DNA from: Micropterus salmoides
Lineage: Eukaryota; Chordata; Actinopteri; Centrarchiformes; Centrarchidae
DNA: 64,000 nucleotides
Direction: 5' to 3'
Assembly (NCBI RefSeq): GCF_014851395.1
Contig: NW_024040817.1
Span: forward strand, 19,928,519 to 19,992,518
In this document: one piece after another, positions 13,836 through 24,700 of the stretch
Numbering within the stretch: the first letter of the stretch is position 1
How the letters are laid out: each line of letters begins with the position of its first letter
Notes under the pieces: model-generated
The model's database searches: none
The model's input: the letters and a program-made list of their open reading frames with translations, nothing else
What the model was told of the DNA's origin: nothing
Position numbers and translations under genes: made by a program

Positions 13836-15942
13836 CAAGAGAGCTGGCTAACCTCTCACCTAATATTTACAGAGCTCTGCAGCAGTACCACAGCTGGAAT
13901 GCAGCGGGCAGAGCGAGCATGCTGGAGGAACCATATCAGTTTCTGGGTCATCTAGGGCTGCTTCACTCCGCATACAGTCTAGACTAGACTTGGACTGAAA
14001 AACAAGCCTGCGGATGCGCCCAGCCTAAACTGATTCATATTCTAAAAATCGATGGGACTCTGTGGCCGTGTGGAACAAAACATATACAGTTATAGGAGCA
14101 CAGGGTAATAGGTCGTGCAGTCATGAGAGTATTCCCCTTATGCAACCGTGATGAGATCACAGTTGGCCATCAAACAATTTCAAGTTTTTCATATCAGTTT
14201 CTCTTATTTATTGCATTTTTTTCCCCCCCCACAAGTCAAAGAGTTGCTTGGCTCTGAATTTAGCCAGAGGCAACAATCAGTAAACTAAAGAGCAGCAGCA
14301 CCTAGATCTTTTCTCACCCACCTATGTCTCTCTGGCTGTCTGGCACCTTCCCATCGCACCTTCAGTAACTACATGCTGTTTTAATTAACTTCATACCACA
14401 GGGAACAATTATGCAAGGCAACATTCGTCTCATTTGGAAATGCAAATTAATCTAACCCCAAGTTGCGGAAGGACTGGCGCACCAGTGTGTACTGCAAGCA
14501 AGGGTACCAGTACATTAAATGGCAAGTGGTTTTTTATTTCTCTATAGGCATTCTCAATGGCTGTTAGTACAAACACACTGAATCAAAAGTGACAGAGAGA
14601 TGACAGGAAGCTCCCAGGCACTTAATTTTTCAGTGTAACTTGCCACAATCCTGAGCTTTTAGGATAAAAAGGGGAAATTAGTTCATTAAGATGGTGAGAT
14701 AGCAGGCTGGGCATCCATCAAGGAGAAAACAACTTACATACCTCCATTTCCCTCAGGGAGCAAGAATGGAGAGTAAGAAAGTAGAGGTGGGTGTGCTGCA
14801 ATGTTAGTGAGCAAATGAGAAGAAAGAGCAGGAGATTGGGGATAGAGAGAAGAAAAAAAATGAGAGGGACCGCGAGGTAGCATGTGTGAGAAAGCAAGCG
14901 GGTAAGCTAATGAGAGAGAGAAAGATAACAAGCAGCAAGGGTGGGGAGGGGGCTCTGACAGGCGAGAGGAGCCAGAAACACAGCTCAGAAATTGGCGTGG
15001 TTTCATTTCAGGAGGTGGAGAGAGGATGCCAAACAGTAGGCAGTGTCAAACAGATACACACCAGGATCTCGCATGTGATGTAACTCAATAAGCGAGGGCA
15101 GGCACCCATCCTCTCCCAAAAAGTACTCCAAGCTGCCTCTCCATCTCTGCCTCTTTCCGCTAATCTGATTTCCTGGATTATGTTTCACTATTTAAAACAA
15201 AACGCCAAAGCGCTCAAGTTTAATTTCATCAGTTTATTTGGCTTATGACTTAAGTCAAGGCTGTTGTATTTTACCTTCTCACTTTTCACTTTTACTCTTA
15301 TGTTGCAACACCATCGCTGATTATTCAGACCCAGCAGAAATAAAGAAATACACATTTGGGAAAGCCAGTTTAAAGAAACTGAGGTTTACTGTGGCTAGTA
15401 AAACTTGTGTGTGCATTCCTTTTGACATAAAGGTCCCTCAGGTAGCTGTAAAACTGAAATATAACAGATTCTGGCATGCTTCAAATCTCACCTGGACAGC
15501 TACTGGCCAACGCTGTGCATGCACACAAAAACTTCACATACCAGTTTAATGGGAGAGCGTGCTTATGTTAGCGGTTTGTTCCAAAGCATGAGTTGAAAAT
15601 TGCGTTCCTTGACTGCTAAAAGCTGTGCCAGACCTGAGTCTAAAACCAAACATTAATCTCACAACCCGCTGTCAACCACAGCCACATAGACAGGGAGCAC
15701 ATACAGGCCAAAACCTCACAATGCAACACAGGATTTCTCAGTTCAAGTATGTCACCCTGGTAGAAACTCAGATTTCACATCAAGTAACGCACTACATCCT
15801 TGTGGACAACTACAGCAAGGAACCTCTAACTTTCTATTTAGATGATACCCCCAGAATGGCATTTTAAACAAAAACTTCCACCCCATGCATCCCTTGCAAT
15901 CAAGCTCTTGAGCACTGTCTGTGTCTGCACATGTCCTTGTAC

Positions 15943-16210
15943 TTATGTATCTAGAGTATATTTTCCTGTATTTACTGTGGAGTTTACACGATGACTCCGG
16001 TGTGCATGCGGCTCCATCACAACAGGGATATCTTTGAAGGCTAACAGGGCATGTAAATGGGCTCTCACTCGATCCGAAGTGGCCTTGAGGGGCAGTGGGA
16101 CCAAGAGGAGACGACGGCTTAGCCCCTCACTGACGTGAGGAGGACAGAGCCGCAGCACGTTGTGGGCTGGAGTCCGATGCCGTTGTGGTCTCTTATGGTT
16201 ACTGAGTGAT
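15943..16210 (-). other. unrecognised open frame with codon-like composition
   Basis: A minus-strand frame runs from about 16210 to the stop at 15943 and includes NVLRLCPPHVSEGLSRRL and KATSDRVRAHLHALLAF. It has little low-complexity sequence and unusually many CpG codons for the area. The ATGs seen are internal. A possible acceptor (CACTCAG) precedes it, but no neighbouring exon was found. It is probably chance or an old pseudogene fragment. Confidence 0.15.
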
Positions 16211-16545
16211 CACTAAGCAACGGATCTCAAAGTGGGGTCCACAGGTGATCAAGGGGCCTTTAAGGACCACTGTGGGACCGAAGACATAAAGAGGAAAGAA
16301 TGATATTCAAACATATTTCACTACAGAGAAAACAGAGACACAGAGACACCTAATACAAGATTATATATATACACACATACACACACACACTTTGTATGTG
16401 TGTGGCAGAAGTTAAAAAAAAAGGAAACCCAAAGACATATCCAACCTGTGCTGAGGTGTTGGAATTGGCTTTGTTTCAAGAGACTGATCTAACAAACATG
16501 AATTAAGTGTCACCTGAAAACTTCTGGGAACCCTGATGTAGGCTA
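16205..16545. mobile_element. possible degenerate hAT-like element
   Basis: Left TCTCAAAGTGGGGTCCACAG and right (reversed) CATCAGGGTTCCCAGAAGTT resemble hAT ends but match poorly. A short TATA/CA tract lies inside. Confidence 0.3.
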
Positions 16546-17040
16546 CAGGTTTGAAAAGAGGGACAGGTAGGCCTATGTTAAGCACTAGACCTCAGATGAG
16601 TGGATGAGAGTTAAACTGCAATATTATAGGCTACTTCCTCTTGACATCTTGGTTATATGTTACGGAGTAGGCTACAGAGCTTTCTCTCTCTCCCCTCTGC
16701 TAATCACAGGCCTATGGTGCGCCAGCACGCTGGGCTGGAGTTACACACCATACACCCTCAAAAAGCAGCTCTTTAATTAGCAATGGGGGGAGAAAACGGA
16801 GGCATCTACAAACGCACCACTTTTTCCTTTTTATTTTTTTAGGCACTGAGCAAACAGCATGCACTGAGCAAACAAGCCGGGGGAGCAGCAGCAGCATCGA
16901 CTTGAACCAAAATTCACAGGCAGTTTAATATCCACTGCAGTTCAATGTGTCTCTATGTGAAAGCGGGGTGAGCTGCGATGCTTTCATCAGACATGCATGT
17001 CAATAATAAAAATAGATAATAAAAGAACAGCGCAAAGCCG

Positions 17041-17560
17041 CTAAGGCCACTTAACAAAAGTAATAGACAGGTAGGGAGGTACACAGCGAGGCGAGAGAGA
17101 AAATGCAAGGAGAAACACACTTATTATCTCTCCACCATGTAACAGAGACAGAATCGCTCGCTGAGGCAAAGCGCAGCGAAACCCCCCCAAACACCGCGAA
17201 TTAGCACCAAACGCGAGAGAAGCTGTAAAATACTGCTCAGCGCCAACATGTCTGCAAGAGAAGAACGCTTTGACAAACCTGACGGAGCGAGGACACTTCT
17301 TCCACTGAAAAGCGCTGATGTCCGGAGTTTGTATGTGTGTGTTGTAAATCTGTGTGTGTGTGTCACTCAGCGGTGTTTTCTCCCTCCCTCCCTCTCTCTC
17401 TCTCCTCTGCCGTGGAGAGAGAGTGAGAGAGAGAGAGAAGGCTGATGTTTCCACTTCCTCTTTTCTTCTGCCGTCTGCTGGCTGGCTTGATGATTCCAGA
17501 CACAGGATGCATGTTTGCAGAGAGCTGCTGCTACTCACCGAGTCACTGGAGAACGAGTGG
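17041..17560. promoter_or_regulatory. CpG-dense promoter-like block
   Basis: Between about 17,130 and 17,330 there are roughly 14 CpG dinucleotides in 200 bp, far above the rest of the left third of the window. TC/GA-rich sequence flanks it. Open frames cross it on both strands but none resembles a known family. It could be the first exon or promoter of a neighbouring gene; direction is not determined. Confidence 0.3.
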
Positions 17561-17926
17561 ATGGTGACATTTCATCAAAATAAACTATTTCAGTAGAGTC
17601 GTTTCTTACTGTGAACTCAATGGAAACGATCACCTTACCTTGCTTATGCTCTTTCCTGTTTGCTTTGTTTCTATCAGTTAGGTCTGTCTGACTTTTATAA
17701 TCGGAGTAATAAATGAAGTAGCTTGTTATTAAGTCAGTTATAATTCAAAAAACATTCTGCCCCCTGATGTTCAACATGCACACAGAAGAAGACTGTGTAT
17801 TATGTTTGTTTTTGCTAAAACAAGGCGTGCTTTCTCTGGTTTCATTTAGACTTTTGTCAATGGTTAAATTATTATTTTCATAATAACTTTATTACTTTTT
17901 TAAATTAACTGTCATGGTTTCTTAAA

Positions 17927-18048
17927 CAGGCCCCGCGATGGACTGGCGACCTGCCCGGGGTGTACTCCGCCTTTCGCCCGATATAAACTGGGATTGTCTC
18001 CAGCCCCCAGCGACCCTGTACGCAGGATAAGCGGTTGACGATGGATGG
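17927..18048 (+). mobile_element. short retroposon insertion with 13-bp target duplication
   Basis: The core (CGATGGACTGGCGACCTGCC... to GGATAAGCGGTTGACGATGG) is a common fish non-LTR 3' end with an ATGG-repeat tail. It is flanked by exact copies of ATGGTTTCTTAAA at 17914-17926 and 18049-18061. The exact duplication implies a recent, 5'-truncated insertion. Confidence 0.8.
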
Positions 18049-18978
18049 ATGGTTTCTTAAATATATGGGATTTAGGCATAAATCATTAAATAGCATTAAT
18101 GCAAAATCTGCTAAACACGGGGCAGAAATGGGATTTTAAAAGAATAAAAAGAATAAGAAAATTGTTCAGCGTTCAGAAATTAGAAGTTAGGATTTGATAT
18201 TTCTGCATGTTTTTAATGAACATCTTTACATATCTTAAACAAACGAACAGACTAATAAACCAAAACACTAAAATTTTATAAAACTTCCAAGAAAGGTTAA
18301 ATATGTGTTAACTGAGCAAACATACAGTGAAAGTTGTAAAAAACAACAACACAATTTTGATTTCACCACATACATACAAAGCATACACATACAAACAATT
18401 TGCATATAAAGTATACATGTGTGGCCACGTTTTTAAAGAAGTAATTAGGTTTTAGGAAAATGTGTTAACATGTGTTAAAATGTTACAACTGAGCTCCCCT
18501 AGTGGACAGCAGCCTGGCCTACACTGTCTCAACAGATGTAGACCAGTGAGTGAAGGGGATTTACAATAAATTATATCTGAATAAACAAACAAAAAGCTGA
18601 GGATGTCTTTTCTCTCCAAGGACTGGTGACAGAACAATGTGACTGCCTCCAATCTGGCAGCCAGGAAGGGAAAAGCAAACAGGAGCAATGATTTCAATAA
18701 TTCATGGTTATTGAACACTCTCTGGTCTCTACCATACAGGCAGAACGGTTTGGAGGGTGGGATTACGACCTTCTGATGTTACATTATGTTGAGAAGCATT
18801 TTCATGTAGCTCAACAGTGGCCATGCACAACATAGGCCTAATGCTATAGTTTCAGGACAGGATATAGGATTAGACCAGTACAGTACAACAGCACTGAGCC
18901 ACATGAGGCCACTTCCCCTTAATTTTTTCACTGATTACAGACTGCTTGTGATATTAAACCCAGAGTGTTTGTTTATGA

Positions 18979-18981
<3 letters not shown>

Positions 18982-19017
<36 letters not shown>
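18982..19017. repeat. (GA)18 microsatellite
   Basis: Pure GA tract, a short polypurine run. Confidence 0.95.
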
Positions 19018-19018
<1 letters not shown>

Positions 19019-19272
19019 CAGCAGACAGCCGTGCAGCTCATCCTTGACTCCACTCAGCAGGAGGAGGATTAATACAGGAGCCCTCTCCTGATAAATAATC
19101 TGGAGCGCCACACCCAGCAGAAATCTCTCTTCCTCTCTCTCGGTTTGTTTTTCCCCCCTCTGTGTATAACACAGGATGCAAACCTCTACCAATTTAAATG
19201 ACAGCCTGTATCCTCTGCTAAAGGTTTAATATGACTACACACACATGGGCTAAAAGCAAGCAGGCCTGATCC

Positions 19273-19292
19273 GGGGGGGGGGGGGGGGGGGG
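19273..19292. repeat. homopolymer of 20 G
   Basis: Twenty consecutive G on the plus strand. It could form G-quadruplex-type structure, and its length may also be a sequencing or assembly artefact. Confidence 0.9.
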
Positions 19293-20794
19293 CAGTAAAC
19301 AAATAAACAAAACTCTTTTTTAACTTTTCTGTTGTTCCCTTAGCGGCTTCAGAGTGGTCAAGACTACATTGGCTGCGTTCACAGAAGATGTAATCTCTTT
19401 ATCTGAGACTGAAAAGAGGCAGTGGGGCAATTTTAAGCCAGCCCACATGGTTGAAAAGTAGTGCATGAAGCATTCAGTAAAGTTCAGACTCACTATGCAG
19501 TACAATGTGCCTCTGCATCCAATAAAACGATTTAATTTTGTTTTTGATCACACAAGGTTAGATTGTTTTCCTTTATGCGTGGATTTAAGATTAACCTGGT
19601 TGTGTAACTCACTTGCCTTTGGACAGACCTCTTTTCACAACCACTGGCTGCCCATCTGCACATCTGGTGTGAAGATGATATGATGCAAAATAAGGCAAAA
19701 CATGATTATTATTCATGAGTGAAGTGCAGAGCTCTAGCCATAGTGATTTAATTACGTAGTGTTGTGCAAATGTATTGGGCCTCTAACACAATCTGCACAG
19801 TGAGTCTGTCCTGGCACTCAATCTGACCTGTCTCTTGTCCAAGAAGACAGAGTGCTTCAATAAAGACTGTCCGCTGACCAAATTCTCTCTACGTGGCACA
19901 GCCTCCCTGTGAGCAGCTTGTGACCGAATCTCATCTGGGAGATTCATTGTTCTACTCAGAGAGAGAGAGAGAAGTCAGCGTGGAACAGACTGTTTCAATG
20001 AAGCTGATTTATCTTTAGTTATTGGTCAAAGCACCAGGGAGGGGGGTGGACAGAACTGCCGCAGAAAGAAGATGAGAAAGAGGAGATAATGAGCTCCCAA
20101 TCAGAAACTAAAACGCTCTCATGGCTGTAGAATCTGCCACTCTTTGATGGATTTCTCACGTAAACACACACACACACTTCCCTACAGCATTTTAGCTGTT
20201 CAGAAAGCCTACGACACAAATCTAAATGGAAATCTCGTTTGCTTGTTCCCTGTCGGTTTACTGTAATTGTCTTTATCAGGGTCATTAGGAAGTGGGAATG
20301 TTTGTAGTTCATTTCCACAGGGACTCCTGTTCAAAATGTGCTGCTTATGAACAACAGAAGTGCCAGACTTCTTGACACGAGACTTGGCCTGAAGGGGTAA
20401 AGTCTTGTGTGAAGTATAGCTACCATGAGCTGCTGGTCTCTGCTAACCTTTTTTTGTTGTTTATGTCCTGCTGGTTGAGAAGTGGATCTGGCGAGTCGCT
20501 GATGACAGCTCAGCACAGAGAGGATTGCTCTGCCTTGTGTAGGTTACAGACTGTGGAATGATTTTAGAAAAACACTCTCTGAAGCAGGACAAGATGAAAA
20601 GAAAGCCGTCTTTTCGGCTCTCAGGAAGGTCACCGCAGTGCTGCGCCGTGTACTTTTTAATGATCAGACTTCTATGTGTGGAGTTTCACTGCAACATCCT
20701 CAGTAGATTAAGCCGTTAAGTCGAGACTCAAGATTATTAACATCTTTGTATTCGCAGCCTTGAAGTGGGTAAACATTGCAGAAAAGGAACCATC

Positions 20795-20800
20795 TTTATT
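20795..20800 (-). terminator. candidate polyadenylation signal of rp9
   Basis: TTTATT on the plus strand gives AATAAA on the minus strand, about 715 nt after the rp9 stop. I saw no earlier canonical hexamer in the 3' flank. There is no transcript evidence, and variant hexamers closer to the stop are possible. Confidence 0.35.
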
Positions 20801-21514
20801 CTCAGAATAAGGGAACACATTCACATACATTCTTTCCCCATCTCTGTGGGCTTTTTCCTCTCTCCAGAGCAAATAAGCATATTCCAACCTCAAAATATTT
20901 ATGTACAGTCACAAGCATCCAAACATTCAATCTTGTGTGGAAGACAAATTCATACTGTACTCGCAACATTTAATTTGGACTTTTTTCCCCACCTCTCTGC
21001 ATTTACCACACTACAATCAAAGTATTTAAAAGCAGGGATAAAAAATGGTGGAAACTACAATCTCTTAATAACATACTCTATCTGCTGACATGCGATCTTA
21101 CTATACCTCGTAAAACAACTTTATCTCTTACATCAGCGGGCTCATTTCATATGACTAGATTCATTCCCCATGCGGCTAATGCTTTTTGAAACATATGCAC
21201 CAAGGCATATATACACACACTTACTCAGGCATCTGTTCCATATGACCCCATGGTGTGTGATCTAACAGAGTCGATGTAAATGCAACGCGTCATCCTGGAG
21301 AGAATTAAATGGCTGGGAGAAGTCATGCGCAGTGGATTTACAGTTTAAGGGGTTCAACCTGCAGAGAAAAGGCTTAGAAAGGCCTCCAGAATGCCGTTCT
21401 TACTGAGGCACTCTGAAGAACACACTTCACTACTGCGTGAGATCTGCCATTGCTGCTACTTCATTTGCGGTCTCTTCCTACGTTCAATGTACGTAGCACA
21501 TATGTTCCAAGCGC

Positions 21515-21722
21515 TCAATCTGAATCTGAGCAGTCGCTGGTTTTGGAGGACTTGTGCTTTCGTTTCCTTTTTCTCTTCTTCTTGTCTTTCTTCTTTTTGT
21601 CCTTCCTCTTCTTCCTTTTCTTACTGCGATGGTGGTCAGATGAGGATGAGGACGAGGAAGAGGAGGAGCTGTCTGAATTGGAGGAGGTGGTGTCCTGGAG
21701 CAGCTGCTGCAGCTGCTGGATC
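21515..21722 (-). CDS. rp9: rp9 terminal coding exon 6
   Basis: Acceptor CCTGTTGCTAG precedes RIQQLQQLLQD. A run of 11 Ser follows, then a Lys/Arg-rich stretch and the SD-rich C-terminus before the stop at 21515-21517. The acidic plus-strand frame over 21,620-21,700 is only the antisense image of the Ser codons. Confidence 0.95.
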
Positions 21723-24700
21723 CTAGCAACAGGAAGGGCAGGGAGGAGAAGGGGAAGAGGACATGGCATTAGAGTCAACTAGAGGGCGGAAAACTGATGC
21801 TGACTCGGATGCCTGGGTTGGCAAGCATCTGAAGAGTCCTTGTGTAGAGTTTGCCCAGTACCTACTTGTGTCACAAATTTCCAGTAATTTCCAACAGTTG
21901 AAACTGCAGGTGTGTAGAGGATTTTCAGAACACACTGTGACATGCCTGGATAATGGGGTCATCCTGTTGCTCAAATATAGAAGCTCGAGCTCAGACTTTT
22001 AAAAATGTTTGTACTGACAAATACTCACAAAGAAGGAACAACGATTGTTGCTTAACTTTCACCCAACTCTTAAAAGACAGGGACAATTTCACAGCCATTA
22101 CATCAGAATAATAATAGTAAAAAATAGTAAAAAGGTAGTTACTTGAACATCTGGTGAATGGCACAACTACAGAGACTACGGGTGACTCCAGCTGCTCCCT
22201 AACTAGGTCAGATGAATATATCTACGTGTCCACAGCCAAATAAGCTTCAAGAAGGAAGAAAACATCAACACATCACAGAATGAGGGTGGAAGCACCACAC
22301 TGCTACATGAAATAAAACATTTGTCAGAAAGGAAGGGGGGTGGGGGGGGTTTGATTCGGTATTATAGGCCACTGGACTACATGCCCTTTAATTAGCTCAG
22401 AAAGAGAGCTGGCATCACAGAATTATACCATCAGAAATTAAATTTTCTTTTGAAGACATCCAGAAAACCGTTTAACCATGAAAGTGTTTCTATGAGAAAA
22501 GGCTGCCAGGCTCTTGTGAGGAGTCCATCAGGCTTCATTATCGTGAGGCTCATCTCACGGAGCAGAATGATCACCTGAACACTTAGGATGTCACACTACT
22601 CCTACTCCCTCAAGTGTACCTGTGGCCCTGAAAGTGAACGCCATCACAAAGGAAACATTCTCTTCCCTCAGCTCAGACTGTTTCCTCAAACACATTTTGA
22701 AAAGAAAAGGTATAATTCCTGCAAACCCTCCATACTGAGTTTAGTAGAGACGCACCGCCTCAAACATGGACCTTTGTCAGGTATCACATTCACAGTGGTG
22801 GATTTACTCAAGTACTGTACTTAAGCACAAGTTAGAGGTACTTTACTTGAGTATTTTCTGTAAAATGCCACTTTCTACTTTTACTCCACTACATCTCAGG
22901 GGGAAATATTGTACTTTTTACTCCAACGTTTATCTGACAAATTTAGTTACTAGTTACTTAAAAAATTAAGATTTTTACAAACAAAACATTTTTTAAAAAA
23001 TATTTTGTTAAATATTAAACTACCCAACAGTTTATACATGTACAGCTGAAATGATTAGTCAATTAATCACTGAGTCAACTGAGAGAAAATTGGCAGCTAT
23101 TTTGATCATAAAGTCATTTTTCGTGCTTTTCCTTTTAATTATTTGAATAATTTTAAGACATTGTTAATAATTTTGAGGTTTGGATTGTTTATTAGACAAA
23201 ACAAGTATTGTGAATGTGTGTCTTTGGGCTCTGGGTAATTGTGACAACATCTTACATTGTGGTATTAATACTTTTACTTAAGTAAAAGATCTGAATACTA
23301 CACCACTGCATGGGCAATGCACAATAAGCCATTGTAGGAATGCAAAGCAGAATATAACCGGCCGGCGTCTCATACCCAACTGGGAACATCTCCATAAGCT
23401 TGAAAAAGTGCAAAAAAAATGAACTTTCAACATGATTATAGATGCAGCCAATTTCTAAAATGTTGCATAAAAATCAGAAGCTACCGTCTCAAGGACAACT
23501 TCAGATGCAATAACTGTATTTGCAATCGGAAAGCGAGCTCGCCGAGAGAGGACTGTTTCACTTCCCCTTTAAAAGAAGATGCCAAAATTAATGTGGCACA
23601 GACACGCAACTGAGACTTCAAAGCGCCACTGGCCTTTGAATAACCTTTTTGTAATGCATGCAAAAACACACACACCTACAGTGAGCCTTCATAGTAAGCA
23701 ATCCTCAAATTCAAATAACCTGGTGTCAAACACGATTTGCTAGAAACCGGCACAGAGAGTCAGCCACCATGAGAGAATTTCCAGGTCATCTGAGATTGTC
23801 CCATTCTGCTAGGTGAAAATATATATTTTTAAAACTGCAGGTTCTCAAGTGTTTGATCTGACTGTCTGAGAGCAGCCTCAAAACTGTCTTTTGTCTGTCC
23901 TTTCAATCTAGTAAAGTAAAAAAAAAATATTCAGGGAAATTTTAGCAAAGAATATGAACAAAATGCATGTCTTAAAAAAAAAAGGGAAACAAATCAACGT
24001 ATATACCTGGTTTCTTTTTCATTCCTTTTGTTTTCCCGAATGACGTCATACATTGGGTCTTCATGAGCCTAAAAGAATGAAACGAACATTGAAGAAAGGA
24101 AAATTAAAGTCATTCCTACTTACAATAAGAGTCGCTACTATTGAGAATAGATCCAGGAGATTGTCTCAACTTAATAAATTCCAACCATTGTACTGATTAT
24201 CTGTTAGGTCAGCATTTTATTTAAAACCTCCCTGTGACAATACAAGATAGGAAAATATGATACAGTTGCATTTATGGTAATCATTGCAGAGCCTGTGTGT
24301 CCCTGCAGTAGGTATTGTTCCATTACAGGCGCACTGAAACAACGTCTGCTTCCCACATGTTCCTCAGTGTAAACTAAATGTGTCCCAACTATATTGCCAT
24401 CCTCAGCAGGTCTCAGACACAAACTTGTTATTATTGCTTACTTATTGCCCCATCCCGACCTACATTCTTTAACCTTCTCTAAATAACTATGGGGGGGCTA
24501 GCTTTATCTGAGCAGTTTGCAAACTCACCACTCTGAACTGCTCCAGTTTCTGGTTGCCTTTGATGAAGAACGGGCACTCTCGATCTCCTGTCCTGTGGCC
24601 GTAGCGCTTGCATCTCCAACCTGCAGCAAAGGAAACAAATATCAATCTGTGTACTTGGGAAAAATTTACGTCATGGGGATATTATTTCAGATCTGCTATC

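Larger units (their letters stand above)
9750..17040. other. left intergenic stretch, second part: no gene recognised
   Basis: It holds the TA/TG and CA tracts listed, a purine-rich stretch at 14,755-14,960, and an octamer-containing block near 14,380-14,460. Frames of 80-155 codons occur but lack splice context or family resemblance. Confidence 0.6.
18062..20790. other. 3' flank of rp9 beyond the candidate poly(A) site: no gene recognised
   Basis: Contains the GA and G20 tracts. Otherwise unremarkable AT-rich DNA. Confidence 0.55.

Noticed and set aside
17041..17538. 165-codon minus-strand frame starting MSSSSSLQTC
   Set aside because: It crosses CpG-rich and TC-rich sequence, shows no family resemblance, and competing frames exist. 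Treated as promoter-like DNA.
21450..21782. Plus-strand frame with an acidic DEDEDEEEEE stretch
   Set aside because: It is the antisense of the rp9 Ser run. The minus strand matches RP9 through the whole exon.
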